DNA of 64,000 bases from Vibrio echinoideorum (GCF_024347455.1 NZ_AP025483.1:1116001-1180000); one strand, 5' to 3'. Positions 18,073-28,564 are shown, counted from the stretch's first letter. Notes: generated by a model not told the origin, from the sequence alone. Numbers and translations are program-made.

Positions 18073-18813
18073 CTATTTAGGTTGAGCGTCGATACATTGA
18101 CCATTAATGTCTGTCACACTTGGGTTCATTAAGTGTAGGTACAATGGAATGATGTCGAGTGGCGTTTTCAGCTTGTTCGCATCTTCACCTGGGTACGCTT
18201 TTGCACGCATGCGTGTTTGAGTGCCGCCTGGGTTAATCGCGTTTACACGGATGTTGGTGTCTTCAAGTTCGTCCGCTAGGATTTGCATCATGCCTTCGGT
18301 AGCAAACTTAGAAATCGCGTAAGTGCCCCAGAATGCACGGCCAGAGTGACCAACTGTAGAAGAGGTGAATACGATACGGCCTGCTTCAGCTTTCTTAATG
18401 ACAGGCAATAATGCTTGAGTCATTAGAAATTCAGCTTTAACGTTGATTTGCATGACGCCATCAAACGTTTCTTCATCGATTTGATCGAATGGACTCAGAG
18501 TGCCAAGCACACCGGCGTTATGCAGTAGACCGTCTAAACGACCGAATTGTGACTCAATGGTTTCAGCCATATCGATGTAGTTTTGTTTGGTTGCCCCTTT
18601 AAGGTCTAGCGGAATAATCGCAGCCTGAGGGTAACCAGCACTTTCAATTTCATCGTAAATAAATTCGAGGTTTTTTACGTTACGGCCTAACAAAATAACT
18701 GTTGCACCATGTTGGGCGAAGCTTAATGCTGCTTGGCGACCAATACCAGCACCGGCACCTGTAACCAAAATTACTTTATCTTTGAGGGCATCTGTAGAGA
18801 TTGGGTAATCCAC
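18073..18813 (-). CDS. yciK: YciK-like short-chain dehydrogenase
   Basis: This is an NAD(P)-dependent short-chain dehydrogenase of unknown substrate. The cofactor loop TGAGAGIG is at residues 18-25, the NAG motif (LLHNAGVLG) follows, and the catalytic Y165-x3-K169 lies in GTYAISKF. A GTG start at 18813 is preferred, because AAGGAT lies 8 bases before it and E. coli YciK begins at the same place; an ATG at 18849 would add 12 residues with no ribosome binding site. It is divergent from sohB, as in E. coli. Confidence 0.9.
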   Translation of the reverse strand: MDYPISTDALKDKVILVTGAGAGIGRQAALSFAQHGATVILLGRNVKNLEFIYDEIESAGYPQAAIIPLDLKGATKQNYIDMAETIESQFGRLDGLLHNAGVLGTLSPFDQIDEETFDGVMQINVKAEFLMTQALLPVIKKAEAGRIVFTSSTVGHSGRAFWGTYAISKFATEGMMQILADELEDTNIRVNAINPGGTQTRMRAKAYPGEDANKLKTPLDIIPLYLHLMNPSVTDINGQCIDAQPK

Positions 18814-18898
18814 TGTGCTTATCCTTCTTTCTTTTATTATATTCGTCATTCCATTGATGTTTTATCACACAGATAACCGCAGGAATGATGAGAAATTC

Positions 18899-18926
18899 TT
18901 GGTAATCGTGACAAGATGGTTACAAT
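18899..18926 (+). promoter_or_regulatory. Probable sigma-70 promoter of sohB
   Basis: TTGGTA (18899-18904), a 16-bp spacer and TACAAT (18921-18926) lie about 25 bases before the sohB start codon. Agreement with consensus is 4/6 and 5/6. Confidence 0.4.
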
Positions 18927-18950
18927 ACACTAATTCATACATTAGGGGAT

Positions 18951-20018
18951 ATGACATTGGAATTTTTGTTGGACTACGGCTTGTTTTTAGCCAAGATTGC
19001 GACCGTTGTAATCGCCATCATTGCAATTTTAGTGATTGCTAAATCGATGGGTGGAAAATCAAGCGCGATTAAAGGTGAGCTGGAAATCACGAACCTATCT
19101 GAGCACCATAAACAGACGATTGAACAATTAGAGCATCATCTACATGATGATGCTTTCATCAAAGCACGTGATAAAGCTGAAAAGAAAGCGGAAAAAGAGA
19201 AAGTAAAATCACGTGGCAAAGAAGTGAAAAAAGCAGCAAAAGAGGGTGAGCTTGATAGCAAGCGTGAACCGCATCTGTTTGTTCTCGATTTTAATGGCAG
19301 CATTGATGCTAAAGAAGTGGCTTCGTTACGTGAAGAAGTGACAGCAATCTTGGCTGTAGCTCGCGAAGGTGATGAAGTGTTGCTTAAGCTTGAATCTGGC
19401 GGCGGCATGGTTCACGGCTATGGTTTGGCGTCTTCTCAACTTGATCGCATCAAAGCGGCAGGTCTGCCTCTGACTATTTCGGTAGACAAAGTTGCAGCAA
19501 GTGGCGGTTACATGATGGCCTGTATCGCAGACAAAATTGTATCTGCTCCTTTTGCTATCGTTGGTTCTATCGGCGTTATTGCTCAACTACCCAACTTCAA
19601 CAAATTGCTGAAAAAGCATGATATTGAATTCGAACAGCTAACGGCGGGTGAGTACAAACGCACGCTCACTATGTTTGGTGAGAACAGTGATAAAGCACGC
19701 GAGAAGTTTAAAGAAGAGCTAGAAGAGACACATGGCTTATTCAAAGACTTCATTCGTGATCATCGTCCTGCACTGGACCTTGAGAAGGTTGCTACGGGTG
19801 AACACTGGTTTGGTACACAAGCACATGAACTTGGGCTGGTGGATGAGATCCGTACTTCTGATGACCTAGTTGTAGAAGCATGCAAAGACAAGACAGTTCT
19901 AGCGATTCACTACGTACAGAAGAAAAAGCTTTCGGACAAGTTAGCAGGCGTTGCAGGTAAATCTGCTGATAGCGTGTTGATGAAGCTGATTGAACGCGGC
20001 CAAAAGCCGATTGTTTAA
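18951..20018 (+). CDS. sohB: SohB, S49-family inner-membrane protease
   Basis: SohB is a membrane-anchored serine protease related to SppA signal-peptide peptidase. A transmembrane segment covers residues 14-31, a long lysine-rich linker runs to about 105, and the S49 domain follows, with the probable nucleophile Ser184 in AASGGYMM. A GGGG element precedes the ATG. The 355-residue length matches E. coli (349). In E. coli sohB is followed by yciN and topA, but here those genes are 42 kb away. Confidence 0.93.
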   Translation: MTLEFLLDYGLFLAKIATVVIAIIAILVIAKSMGGKSSAIKGELEITNLSEHHKQTIEQLEHHLHDDAFIKARDKAEKKAEKEKVKSRGKEVKKAAKEGELDSKREPHLFVLDFNGSIDAKEVASLREEVTAILAVAREGDEVLLKLESGGGMVHGYGLASSQLDRIKAAGLPLTISVDKVAASGGYMMACIADKIVSAPFAIVGSIGVIAQLPNFNKLLKKHDIEFEQLTAGEYKRTLTMFGENSDKAREKFKEELEETHGLFKDFIRDHRPALDLEKVATGEHWFGTQAHELGLVDEIRTSDDLVVEACKDKTVLAIHYVQKKKLSDKLAGVAGKSADSVLMKLIERGQKPIV

Positions 20019-20085
20019 GCTTATTGAGTTCTAGTTCTAGTTTTAATGCTTAGCGTCTATTGAAGACGCTCGAGTCTTAGAAAAG

Positions 20086-20120
20086 AAAGCGCATAAGTCA
20101 TCAGACTTATGCGCTTTTTT
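20086..20120. terminator. Bidirectional terminator between sohB and spoVR
   Basis: A perfect 14-bp stem AAAGCGCATAAGTC with an ATCA loop has T runs on both strands. A smaller hairpin, AGCGTCT-ATTGA-AGACGCT, sits just before it at 20052-20070. Confidence 0.92.
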
Positions 20121-20205
20121 ATTGCTCCACTTCCGAGTGGGTTTGACCACTATGTTGTAGGGGGAGCGGAGTCTTATACCAACCACTGACTTACTGTGGT
20201 TGGTA

Positions 20206-21786
20206 TTAAATCTTGGCTCCATAATCATTGCGTTTTGGGCAAGTGGTCAGGATTTCTCTATGACCTGTGTCTTTAAGTTCTTCCAAGATGACATCAAAAC
20301 CCCATAAGCGGTAGAGATGTTTCATTACTTCATCGTAGCCTTTGTCAAGCGGGATGCGGTCATGAGGGACATATTGTAGAGTCATTGAACGATCACCACG
20401 AACATCCACATTAAACACCTGAATATTAGGCTCAAGGTTACTTAGGTTGTATTGCGCAGCAAGCTTTTCTCGAATCAGGCGGTAGCCGGGGTCATCATGG
20501 ATAGCGCTGATTTCAATAGTGTTTTTACGATCATCATCGAGCACAGAAAATAACCTAAAATCTCTAATGATCTTTGGTGAAAGATATTGGCTGATGAAGC
20601 TTTCATCTTTGAAGTTATGCATCGCAAAATGCACGGCTTCTAACCAATCACTTCCGGCGAGCTCTGGGAACCACTCTTTGTCTTCATCTGTAGGTTCTTC
20701 ACAGATACGTCGTATGTCTCTAAACATCGCAAAGCCAAGCGCATAAGGGTTTATCCCACTGAAATAAGGGCTATTGTAGGCTGGTTGCGCGACCACGCTG
20801 GTATGGCTGTGTAGAAACTCTAAGATGAACTTATCACTTACCAAGCCTTCATCATAAAGGTGGTTCAGAATGGTGTAATGCCAGAAGGTAGCCCACCCCT
20901 CATTCATTACCTGTGTTTGTTTTTGAGGATAGAAGTATTGGCTTACTTTGCGAACGATACGGACACATTCACGCTGCCAAGGCTCAAGTAATGGCGCGTT
21001 CTTTTCAATAAAGTAGAGGATGTTTTCCTGAGGCTCACTAGGGAAACGATGCTTTATTGCTTCCTCTTTAGTTTTACTCTTGGGAACTGTTCTCCAAAGC
21101 TCATTCACTTGCGATTGCAGATAAGCTTCACGCTCTTCTTGTCTCGCCGTTTCTTCAGCAATGGAGATCTTCTCTGGTCGTTTGTATCTGTCTACGCCGT
21201 AATTCATGAGAGCATGACAAGAATCAAGAAGTTGTTCGACTTCGGAAACACCGTATTTTTCTTCACAGTCCGCAATGTATTTTTTAGCGAACAGTAGGTA
21301 ATCAATAATGGAACTCGCGTCTGTCCAAGTTTGGAATAGATAGTTACCTTTAAAGAACGAGTTGTGGCCATAACAAGCGTGAGCCATAACGAGCGCTTGC
21401 ATAGTTACAGTGTTCTCTTCCATCAAATAAGCAATACATGGATCTGAGTTGATGACGATTTCATACGCCAGTCCCATCTGTCCGTGTTTGTAGTTTTGCT
21501 CGGTTTGAATGAACTTCTTACCAAATGACCAGTGGTTATAGTTAATGGGCATACCAATACTGGAGTAGGCATCCATCATTTGTTCAGAGGTAATCACTTC
21601 AATTTGGTTTGGATATGTATCTAAACGGTAATGCTGCGCCACACGTTTGATTTCAACGTGGTATTGCTCTAACAGGTTAAAGGTCCAGTCAGGACCGTCA
21701 GGCAGCATCTTGTCGTGTTTCTTTTGTGCAGCCTTGTCTCTATCTGCAGCATTTGATTTCTCTGCAACGTTTGATTTCGCTGTCAT
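20206..21786 (-). CDS. spoVR: SpoVR-family protein (YcgB)
   Basis: This 526-residue cytoplasmic protein belongs to the SpoVR/YcgB family, linked to spore cortex formation in Bacillus and to stress and stationary phase in enterics. Its molecular role is unknown. The conserved stretches NEGWATFWHY and GINPYALGFAMFRDI are present. A 40-residue N-terminal extension rich in Lys, Ala and Asp precedes the family domain. AAGGGG precedes the ATG. It lies 10 bases after yeaH and is the last gene of prkA-yeaH-spoVR. Confidence 0.93.
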   Translation of the reverse strand: MTAKSNVAEKSNAADRDKAAQKKHDKMLPDGPDWTFNLLEQYHVEIKRVAQHYRLDTYPNQIEVITSEQMMDAYSSIGMPINYNHWSFGKKFIQTEQNYKHGQMGLAYEIVINSDPCIAYLMEENTVTMQALVMAHACYGHNSFFKGNYLFQTWTDASSIIDYLLFAKKYIADCEEKYGVSEVEQLLDSCHALMNYGVDRYKRPEKISIAEETARQEEREAYLQSQVNELWRTVPKSKTKEEAIKHRFPSEPQENILYFIEKNAPLLEPWQRECVRIVRKVSQYFYPQKQTQVMNEGWATFWHYTILNHLYDEGLVSDKFILEFLHSHTSVVAQPAYNSPYFSGINPYALGFAMFRDIRRICEEPTDEDKEWFPELAGSDWLEAVHFAMHNFKDESFISQYLSPKIIRDFRLFSVLDDDRKNTIEISAIHDDPGYRLIREKLAAQYNLSNLEPNIQVFNVDVRGDRSMTLQYVPHDRIPLDKGYDEVMKHLYRLWGFDVILEELKDTGHREILTTCPKRNDYGAKI

Positions 21787-21796
21787 GGCAAGCCCC

Positions 21797-23068
21797 TTAT
21801 GCTGTCTCTTTCTGGAACAGTTCTCTAAACACTGGGAAGATGTCTTCCACGGTCTTGATGTTTTTCATTGCGAAGTTGTCAAAGCTACTTTCGAGTTTTT
21901 CGTATTCATGCCAAAGGGTTTGGTGAGATCGACGTGTGATTTCTATATACGAGTAATACTGGCAAGTCGGTAAAAGTTTCTTAACCAGTAGTTCCTTACA
22001 ACGAGGTGAATCGTCGGCCCAGTTATCACCATCAGAGGCTTGTGCTGCATAGATGTTCCATTCACCGGCAGGGTAGCGCTCAGCAACAATTTCATTCATT
22101 AACTTCAGAGCGCTGGAAACGATAGTGCCCCCGGTTTCTTGGGAGTAGAAGAACTCATGTTCATCGACTTCTTTCGCTTGCGTATGGTGACGAATAAACA
22201 CCACATCGACGTTTTCGTAGGTTCGGTTGAGAAACAGATAAAGAAGAACATAAAAACGCTTAGCGATATCCTTAGTCGCTTGGTCCATTGAGCCAGACAC
22301 ATCCATTAAACAGAACATCACGGCTTGGCTAGATGGGATAGGGCGCTTCTCGTAGTTTTTATAACGTAAGTCGAAGGTGTCAATGAACGGTACGCTTTCG
22401 ATTTTCTTACGTAACTCGGCAATCTCTTCTTTTAATCGACTCTCTTCAAATGGCTGAGCGGGTTCTGTCATTTGAATTTGGTCAAGCTGTTCCATCAGTA
22501 GATTCAGTTCGCGCCTTTTCCCTGCTGTCATCGCGGTTCTTCGTGCAAGAGACTGCTGTAGGGAACGTACAATAGCGATATTGGATGGAATCCCTGCACT
22601 CTGATAACCGGAGCGGTGCGTCTTCCACTCAGTGATTTTGTTGACCTGATTTTTTTCGAGATTAGGAAGTGCCAAATCTTCAAAGAGAATATCTAAATAT
22701 TCATCTTTTGATATTTGGAAGGTAAATTCATCTTGGCCTTCGCCATCAGGGCTAGCATCGCCTTGACCTGAACCTCCACCTTGACCACCACCTTTAGGGC
22801 GTTCGATTTTGTCACCAGTGATGAACTGATCATTACCTGGATGAACGCGTTCTCTTGCGCCACCTTGTCCTTGGTGAAAGCTCGGCTCTTTGATGTCTTT
22901 ATGGGGAATGGTAACGTCTTCACCCGTTTCAGTATTGGTGATTGAGCGTCGGTTGACTGCATCGGCCACAGATTCTTTGATTTGCTCTTTATGACGTCTT
23001 AAGAAGCGCTGTCTGTTTACTGCACTCTTATTTTTGCCATTGAGCCTCCGATCGATAAATTGTGCCAT
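21797..23068 (-). CDS. yeaH: YeaH/YhbH-family protein (DUF444)
   Basis: The 423-residue protein is a DUF444 member that usually accompanies the PrkA kinase. It starts [20 protein letters not shown], as in E. coli YeaH, has a glycine-rich linker (about residues 93-112), and carries a von Willebrand A-like metal site DVSGSMD, with D256, S258 and S260. AGGGAG lies before the ATG. Its role, probably as a partner or target of PrkA, is inferred from gene order. It sits between prkA and spoVR. Confidence 0.93.
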   Translation of the reverse strand: MAQFIDRRLNGKNKSAVNRQRFLRRHKEQIKESVADAVNRRSITNTETGEDVTIPHKDIKEPSFHQGQGGARERVHPGNDQFITGDKIERPKGGGQGGGSGQGDASPDGEGQDEFTFQISKDEYLDILFEDLALPNLEKNQVNKITEWKTHRSGYQSAGIPSNIAIVRSLQQSLARRTAMTAGKRRELNLLMEQLDQIQMTEPAQPFEESRLKEEIAELRKKIESVPFIDTFDLRYKNYEKRPIPSSQAVMFCLMDVSGSMDQATKDIAKRFYVLLYLFLNRTYENVDVVFIRHHTQAKEVDEHEFFYSQETGGTIVSSALKLMNEIVAERYPAGEWNIYAAQASDGDNWADDSPRCKELLVKKLLPTCQYYSYIEITRRSHQTLWHEYEKLESSFDNFAMKNIKTVEDIFPVFRELFQKETA

Positions 23069-23211
23069 AAGAACTCCCTCTCATCTGATGTCGCGATCCT
23101 ACTTTTTCTAGGGTGTAAAAGTTATTCGTTTATTAGAGCGATTGGTTTATTAAGGTATAAAAATTATTGGTTTGTACGAGCTGCTCACTTGAACAGCTCA
23201 GTACAGTTTCT

Positions 23212-25146
23212 TTATGAGGATTTACGAACTCTTAGGTACCACTCGGATAGCAGTCTCACTTGTTTCTCGGTGTAGCCTTTTTCCATCATACGAGCAACAA
23301 AGTCGTCATGCTTTTTCTGGTCATCTGTCGATGTTTTTGCATTGAACGAAATAACAGGAAGTAGCTCTTCTGTGTTGGAGAACATTTTTTTCTCAATCAC
23401 AGTACGTAGTTTCTCGTAGCTAGTCCAAACTGGATTTTGACCGTTATTGTTGGCTTTGGCACGAAGTACAAAGTTCACAATCTCGTTTCGGAAATCTTTA
23501 GGGTTACTGATTCCGGCTGTTTTTTCGATTTTCTCGAGCTCAGCATTCAGAGATGAACGATCAAATAGTTGGCCTGTGTCTGGATCGCGGTATTCTTGGT
23601 CTTGAATCCAGAAATCAGCGTAGGTGACATAACGGTCGAAGATATTCTGTCCGTACTCAGAGTAAGACTCTAGATAAGCGGTCTGAATTTCTTTACCAAT
23701 GAATTCTACGTAACGTGGTACTAGGTATCCTTTCAAGAACTCAAGATACTTCTCAGCGGTTTCTTGAGGGAACTGCTCACGCTCAATTTGTTGTTCAATA
23801 ACGTAGAACAGGTGAACCGGGTTAGCGGCCACTTCAGCTTGGTCGAAGTTGAATACACGCGACAGGATCTTAAAGGCGAAACGTGTCGATAGCCCTGACA
23901 TACCTTCGTCAACGCCGGCATAATCTCGGTACTCTTGATAGCTCTTCGCTTTTGGATCGGTGTCTTTTAGAGTTTCACCATCGTAAACACGCATTTTTGA
24001 GAAAAGAGAAGAGTTTTCAGGTTCTTTTAGTCTCGACAGGATGCTGAACTGCGATAGCAGGTCGAGTGTGCTTGGTGAACAAGGAGCATGGGATAGTTCA
24101 CTGTGTTCAAGCAGTTTTTTGTAGATCTTAACTTCTTCAGAAACGCGCAGACAGTAAGGAACTTTTACAATATAGACACGGTCGAGGAATGCCTCATTGT
24201 TTTTGTTGTTACGGAAGGTTTGCCACTCTGACTCATTCGAGTGAGCTAAGATCATGCCGTCAAACGGTAGTGCTGAAAGCCCTTCAGTACCGTTGAAGTT
24301 ACCTTCTTGTGTTGCAGTTAGTAGAGGGTGTAACACCTTAATTGGTGCCTTAAACATCTCTACAAACTCCATCACACCTTGGTTTGCTTTACATAGCGCA
24401 CCAGAGTAGCTGTAGGCATCAGGATCATCTTGAGAGAAGTGCTCAAGTTTACGAATATCTACTTTACCTACAAGAGAAGAGATATCTTGGTTGTTTTCAT
24501 CACCCGGCTCTGTCTTCGCGATCGCAACTTGGTCGAGAATCGAAGGGCGTAGTTTGATGACTTTGAATTTAGATATGTCACCACCGAAATCATGGAGGCG
24601 TTTAGCCGCCCAAGGTGACATGATAGAGCGTATGTAGCGTTTCTCTATTCCATACTCTTGTTTCAAAAGGTCGCCATCTTCGGTTACATCAAATAGACAG
24701 AAGGGGTGATCATTTACAGGGCTTCGTTCACCATCGGCAGACAAAACATAGATTGGCAGCTTTTGCATCAGAGCTTTTAGCTTTTCAGCAAGGGAAGATT
24801 TACCACCGCCCACAGGGCCAAGTAAGTAAAGGATCTGTTTGCGTTCTTCTAAACCTTGCGCAGCATGTTTTAGGTAAGAAACAATTTGTTCAATCGCATC
24901 TTCCATACCGTAGAAATCTTTAAATTCGCTGTAGCGTGAGATGACACGGTTCGAGAAAATACGACTTAGATGGGGGTCTTGAGCTGTATCAATAACCTCC
25001 GGTTCGCCAATGGCCAGTAGTAAGCGCTCAGCAGCGTTAGCGTAAGCACTTTTATCGTCTTTACACAGCCCTAAGAACTCTTGCAATGTCAGCTCTTCTT
25101 CCTTGGCTGCTTCATAACGTGATTGATAGTGGTCAAAAATACTCAT
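23212..25146 (-). CDS. yeaG: PrkA-family serine protein kinase (YeaG)
   Basis: The 644-residue product is nearly colinear with E. coli YeaG. It has an N-terminal AAA+-type domain with P-loop GPVGGGKSS at residues 110-118 and a C-terminal PrkA kinase-like domain, and ends EWYLRVRKSS like E. coli. I chose the ATG at 25146, which has GGGG upstream, over a GTG two codons earlier. YeaG acts in nitrogen starvation and stationary phase in E. coli. It heads the yeaG-yeaH-spoVR operon. A sigma-54 promoter, known for E. coli, was not found in the leader by eye. Confidence 0.95.
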   Translation of the reverse strand: MSIFDHYQSRYEAAKEEELTLQEFLGLCKDDKSAYANAAERLLLAIGEPEVIDTAQDPHLSRIFSNRVISRYSEFKDFYGMEDAIEQIVSYLKHAAQGLEERKQILYLLGPVGGGKSSLAEKLKALMQKLPIYVLSADGERSPVNDHPFCLFDVTEDGDLLKQEYGIEKRYIRSIMSPWAAKRLHDFGGDISKFKVIKLRPSILDQVAIAKTEPGDENNQDISSLVGKVDIRKLEHFSQDDPDAYSYSGALCKANQGVMEFVEMFKAPIKVLHPLLTATQEGNFNGTEGLSALPFDGMILAHSNESEWQTFRNNKNNEAFLDRVYIVKVPYCLRVSEEVKIYKKLLEHSELSHAPCSPSTLDLLSQFSILSRLKEPENSSLFSKMRVYDGETLKDTDPKAKSYQEYRDYAGVDEGMSGLSTRFAFKILSRVFNFDQAEVAANPVHLFYVIEQQIEREQFPQETAEKYLEFLKGYLVPRYVEFIGKEIQTAYLESYSEYGQNIFDRYVTYADFWIQDQEYRDPDTGQLFDRSSLNAELEKIEKTAGISNPKDFRNEIVNFVLRAKANNNGQNPVWTSYEKLRTVIEKKMFSNTEELLPVISFNAKTSTDDQKKHDDFVARMMEKGYTEKQVRLLSEWYLRVRKSS

Positions 25147-25724
25147 AGTCACATTCCCCTTGTTAACCAGTCAAAACTGACGAGCGATTTAAAAATAGGC
25201 TCTCCCTACAATTTAAGGTTAGACCCGCTTACACAATTTTGCTTAACAATTATGTATTTATTTACAATTTTGCGTGTGAAAAGTGTTGCGAAAGCAATGG
25301 GCAACTTGAGGTGAGTAGAATGAAATTATTTTGTATTCGAGGGGACTAGACGTTTGTTTTATGATTTTAGGAAGCTTTCCAATTCTCGCTCTGGATTTAT
25401 GTGCATTAGATGATAATTGAGCCTTATGAATTGGTCTTAAATGAAAGACCATATAACGTACTTAGTTATTAAAGAATCGCTTAGTAAATAAGTAGAGAAT
25501 AGTAGGGATAATTGTTCAAAATAGTTGTTATTGACTCACGATACGAGTAACGGAAAACCTACACTCGAGAAGATCACCATGGTTATTTGATGTTGCTTAG
25601 GTTTTCTAGTCAAAAAGAATCGAGCAAGAAAAAAGGGTTACTCATAATGAGTAACCCTTTTTTGTAAAAATGGACTTTCTAAATAAATTTTCTTCGTTGA
25701 AACCTTATGCGGTTAGCACAAAGC
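25147..25724. other. 578-bp intergenic region between yeaG and yfbU
   Basis: The region holds the yeaG promoter area on its left and the yfbU terminator (25629-25663) on its right. No open reading frame with a ribosome binding site was seen, and no clear -24/-12 element. The length leaves room for a small RNA, but there is no direct sign of one. Confidence 0.5.
25629..25663. terminator. Bidirectional terminator downstream of yfbU
   Basis: A long stem, AAAAGGGTTACTCAT/ATGAGTAACCCTTTT with a single-base centre, is flanked by A and T runs. It lies 62 bases beyond the yfbU stop on the minus strand. Confidence 0.9.
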
Positions 25725-26225
25725 TTAAGCACTAAAGATTTGAGATAGCTCTGTCGCACATAGGTGGTACTGACGAGGGCAATTACGCCATGTTGTAAGC
25801 ATGCGACGGTATTTCTCTAGCATTGGCATTTGGCTATTGAAGTGGTGATCTGCTTTGTCGAACTGAGGGTAAAGACCTTCAGAATCAACAAGGAAACGCA
25901 CGTAATGTACGATTTGCGCTTCAGACGCAATATCAAAACCAAGGAACTGAAGACGACGTTGATCAACCTCAGAACGTTCTTGTTCTGCTAGCATTTTGTT
26001 CGACTCTTGCATTGCATGGTACATTTCCATGATGTCGATAATTTCGCGGCATTCTGCTTCAGTCAAACAACCAAACTCTTTATTAAGCTCACGCATCTGG
26101 AGCTCGTAACCACGTTCTACAATCGTTTGTAGACGTTGGTATTTAGCAGAGTTCTCAGGGTTCATTTGAGACATTAGGTAGTATTGATTTGATAGAATTA
26201 GACGCTGAGCATTGGTCATTTCCAT
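25725..26225 (-). CDS. yfbU: YfbU family protein
   Basis: This 166-residue cytoplasmic protein begins [15 protein letters not shown] exactly as E. coli YfbU does, and keeps the [14 protein letters not shown] and CPRQYHL blocks. The molecular function is not established; the E. coli protein has been linked to stress-induced cell death, from memory. GGGAGG precedes the ATG. It is a single-gene unit between spacers. Confidence 0.92.
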   Translation of the reverse strand: MEMTNAQRLILSNQYYLMSQMNPENSAKYQRLQTIVERGYELQMRELNKEFGCLTEAECREIIDIMEMYHAMQESNKMLAEQERSEVDQRRLQFLGFDIASEAQIVHYVRFLVDSEGLYPQFDKADHHFNSQMPMLEKYRRMLTTWRNCPRQYHLCATELSQIFSA

Positions 26226-26389
26226 GGGAGGAGCCTCACTAAAAAACTAAATATTATATTCTTTTGTTGCAGTAAGAGTAACAGCATTCCTACGCGTCGA
26301 AACATGATCTCAACACGGATTTAATATGATTTTTTGAATTGATAAACAAAAGTTGTAAAGAAAAGTGAAAGGAGAGTTTGTGTTACAAA

Positions 26390-26417
26390 AAAGAAAACGC
26401 CCCAATCAATATTGAGG
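26390..26417 (-). terminator. Terminator after pflA
   Basis: On the minus strand, CCTCAAT-ATTG-ATTGGGG (one U-G pair) is followed by CGTTTTCTTTTTT. It is 32 bases beyond the pflA stop. Confidence 0.75.
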
Positions 26418-26448
26418 AGTTTGGAAGTGTATTTTACGTTGGTAAGGA

Positions 26449-27189
26449 TCAGTATTTTACGTTTGGATGATATTGGCTAAGTACTGCAACAATCTCGTCC
26501 ATCTTCTCTTTACTTGGAGGGTTTGTACCGTCAAGAGGGTAGTCAAAGCCAAGCGCTTCCCACTTATGAGCACCAAGCTTGTGGTATGGAAGCAGTTCTA
26601 CTTTTTCGATGTTATCCATATCTTTGATGAACTCACCAAGTAAGTGTGCATCTTCTGGCGTATCGGTGTAACCCGGAACAATCACGTAACGAATCCACGT
26701 TTTTTTCCCGATCTTGTGCAGATAGCGTGCAAAATCAAGTGTACGTCTATTTGATACACCAATGAAATCGTGGTGTATCTCATCTCGCATGTGTTTGAGA
26801 TCCAGCATGACCAGATCAGATGCTTCTAACACTTCATCTACGACTTCTGTGTGCTTGCGAATGTAGCCATTAGTATCAAGGCAAGTATGGATGCCTTCAG
26901 CTTGAGCTGCGCGGAAAAAATCGCGAACAAATTCAGGTTGTAGCATTGCTTCGCCGCCAGAGCAGGTAATACCACCACCAGAGGCTTTCATGAAATGACG
27001 GTACGATTTTGCTTCGTTGATGATCTCTTCGACCGTAATTTCTTTTCCATCATGAAGATCCCATGTATCGCGGTTATGGCAGTACATACAACGCATTAAG
27101 CAGCCTTGAAGAAACACAATAAAGCGGATACCAGGGCCATCGACAGTACCACAAGATTCGAATGAGTGAATGCGACCAGTTGTAGACAT
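26449..27189 (-). CDS. pflA: Pyruvate formate-lyase activating enzyme
   Basis: PflA is a radical-SAM enzyme that makes the glycyl radical on PflB. The cluster cysteines are C30, C34 and C37 (CLMRCMYC), and the family residues [11 protein letters not shown] and [14 protein letters not shown] are present. The 246-residue length is exact for the family. Unlike E. coli, where pflA directly follows pflB, an LpxR-like gene lies between them here. An 8-bp inverted repeat (TACCGTTT/AAACGGTA, 27214-27241) lies upstream of its start and may be regulatory. Confidence 0.96.
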   Translation of the reverse strand: MSTTGRIHSFESCGTVDGPGIRFIVFLQGCLMRCMYCHNRDTWDLHDGKEITVEEIINEAKSYRHFMKASGGGITCSGGEAMLQPEFVRDFFRAAQAEGIHTCLDTNGYIRKHTEVVDEVLEASDLVMLDLKHMRDEIHHDFIGVSNRRTLDFARYLHKIGKKTWIRYVIVPGYTDTPEDAHLLGEFIKDMDNIEKVELLPYHKLGAHKWEALGFDYPLDGTNPPSKEKMDEIVAVLSQYHPNVKY

Positions 27190-27274
27190 GAGCTATTCTC
27201 GTAGAGGAATTTATACCGTTTATTTTATTACAAAAACGGTACATAAAATAGGGTCAAATGGTAACGAGGTCTTT

Positions 27275-27313
27275 AAAAATAAAGGCAATCATCTGTGTAG
27301 ATGATTGCCTTTA
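27275..27313 (-). terminator. Terminator after the LpxR-like gene
   Basis: A perfect stem of at least 14 bp, AAAGGCAATCATCT/AGATGATTGCCTTT with a four-base loop, is followed on the minus strand by ATTTTTAAA. It is 41 bases after the stop at 27354. Confidence 0.88.
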
Positions 27314-27353
27314 TCAAACTTGAAAGGGAAAGGACGAAAGCCCTTGCTGATGG

Positions 27354-28355
27354 CTAGAAGAAAGCAAACATGGTAATGCCACCAGTGGTATAGACAGATT
27401 CTTTTGCTTCTTTGTAATCAGGTGTTTTTGCTGTTAGTGCGAAGGATGCACCAACGTATTGGTTATACCAAGCCATACCAAGTACCGCTGTCGCTTGAAT
27501 GTTCTCTAAAGTGACATCGTAGATAGCCGGATCTTGGTTATTTGTTCTCGCGTATTCATCAACGCCAGAACGGTCGCCTTCGATCGTCAGGTCATTAAAT
27601 CGGTAACGACCTTCGAGACCTGCGTAAGTAAACCAGCCATTGTTTGATGCGCCAATCATACCCGGTTTGAATGGGTTTTCAGTAGTGATGTTGGCCGCGC
27701 CAAAGTTGCCACCTAAATCAGTACCCCAACGGAACATAAAGCCCGTTTGGATATCACTTCTAAAGTTACCCACATTAACTTCTGAGATATTTGATATTTC
27801 AAAGTCGGTGTTCGCAATAGATTGATTACGCATTAGGTTGAAATGGCTTAAATAGCCAACGCTACCCGCGTACTCATCATCTATTTGGTATTCCCAACCC
27901 ATAGGCTCGTCTGATTTAGTGATCGAGTGAACCAGCTTTTGAGCATCTTCGGAAAGTGCGCGCTCACCTGTTGTACCAAAGGTGATGTTAAAACGCTGGG
28001 CTTGTTGTGGGTGCAGACTGATGTAATTGAATTCAGTGTGCAGGTAACCTGCGTATGGACGATCATTGGCCGATGGCGTTTCTAATTCAATATCAGAAGG
28101 CGTATACATTTTGTGGCCAATGGTGATCTCCCACTTATCTAAAGAGCTTGCGCCCCAATAGGAAAGACTTAATGGTTTGACCCAATCGTATGGGGTAATA
28201 CTTGATGATGTGTAACCCAGAAATAAACCATTGGTATAGTCTTGGTCGACACCAAAGATGCCATCGTTGTCTAACGCAAAAGTTAACGTAGAACGTTCAG
28301 ATGCCAATGATGAAAAAGAGAGGAGAATCAGTGGTAAACAACGAAGGTATTTCAT
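27354..28355 (-). CDS. lpxR: LpxR-like outer-membrane lipid A 3'-O-deacylase (DUF2219)
   Basis: LpxR removes the 3'-acyloxyacyl group from lipid A in the outer membrane. The 333-residue product has a signal peptide (MKYLRCLPLILLSFSSLASE), the catalytic Asn30-Asp31 (LDNDG), the DYTNG block, DRPYAGY at 98-104 and the histidine H143 in QKLVHSI before PMGWEYQ, all positions of the LpxR active site as known from Salmonella. It ends MFAFF, a barrel-type phenylalanine. Its own terminator separates it from pflA. Activity on lipid A is inferred from the family. Confidence 0.82.
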   Translation of the reverse strand: MKYLRCLPLILLSFSSLASERSTLTFALDNDGIFGVDQDYTNGLFLGYTSSSITPYDWVKPLSLSYWGASSLDKWEITIGHKMYTPSDIELETPSANDRPYAGYLHTEFNYISLHPQQAQRFNITFGTTGERALSEDAQKLVHSITKSDEPMGWEYQIDDEYAGSVGYLSHFNLMRNQSIANTDFEISNISEVNVGNFRSDIQTGFMFRWGTDLGGNFGAANITTENPFKPGMIGASNNGWFTYAGLEGRYRFNDLTIEGDRSGVDEYARTNNQDPAIYDVTLENIQATAVLGMAWYNQYVGASFALTAKTPDYKEAKESVYTTGGITMFAFF

Positions 28356-28497
28356 GTAGCGGTTACTCTAAGATTATGAACCGAGATAGTATCGTAGTTT
28401 GCGCAAATTTGTGGAAAAAAAGTGAATAGAAGAAGGATTTTTCTGCTCAAGCTAACATTTTGGGAGACTAGTGAAGTCAGTTCGATTTATGTCAGAT

Positions 28498-28526
28498 ATA
28501 AAAAAGCCCCGCACATTGGCGAGGCT
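28498..28526 (-). terminator. Terminator after pflB
   Basis: On the minus strand, GCCTCGC-CAATGT-GCGGGGC is followed by a T run. It is about 40 bases beyond the pflB stop. Confidence 0.88.
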
Positions 28527-28564
28527 AATTATTATTACTGAATGGTCAGCTTAAGCGTTTAGGC

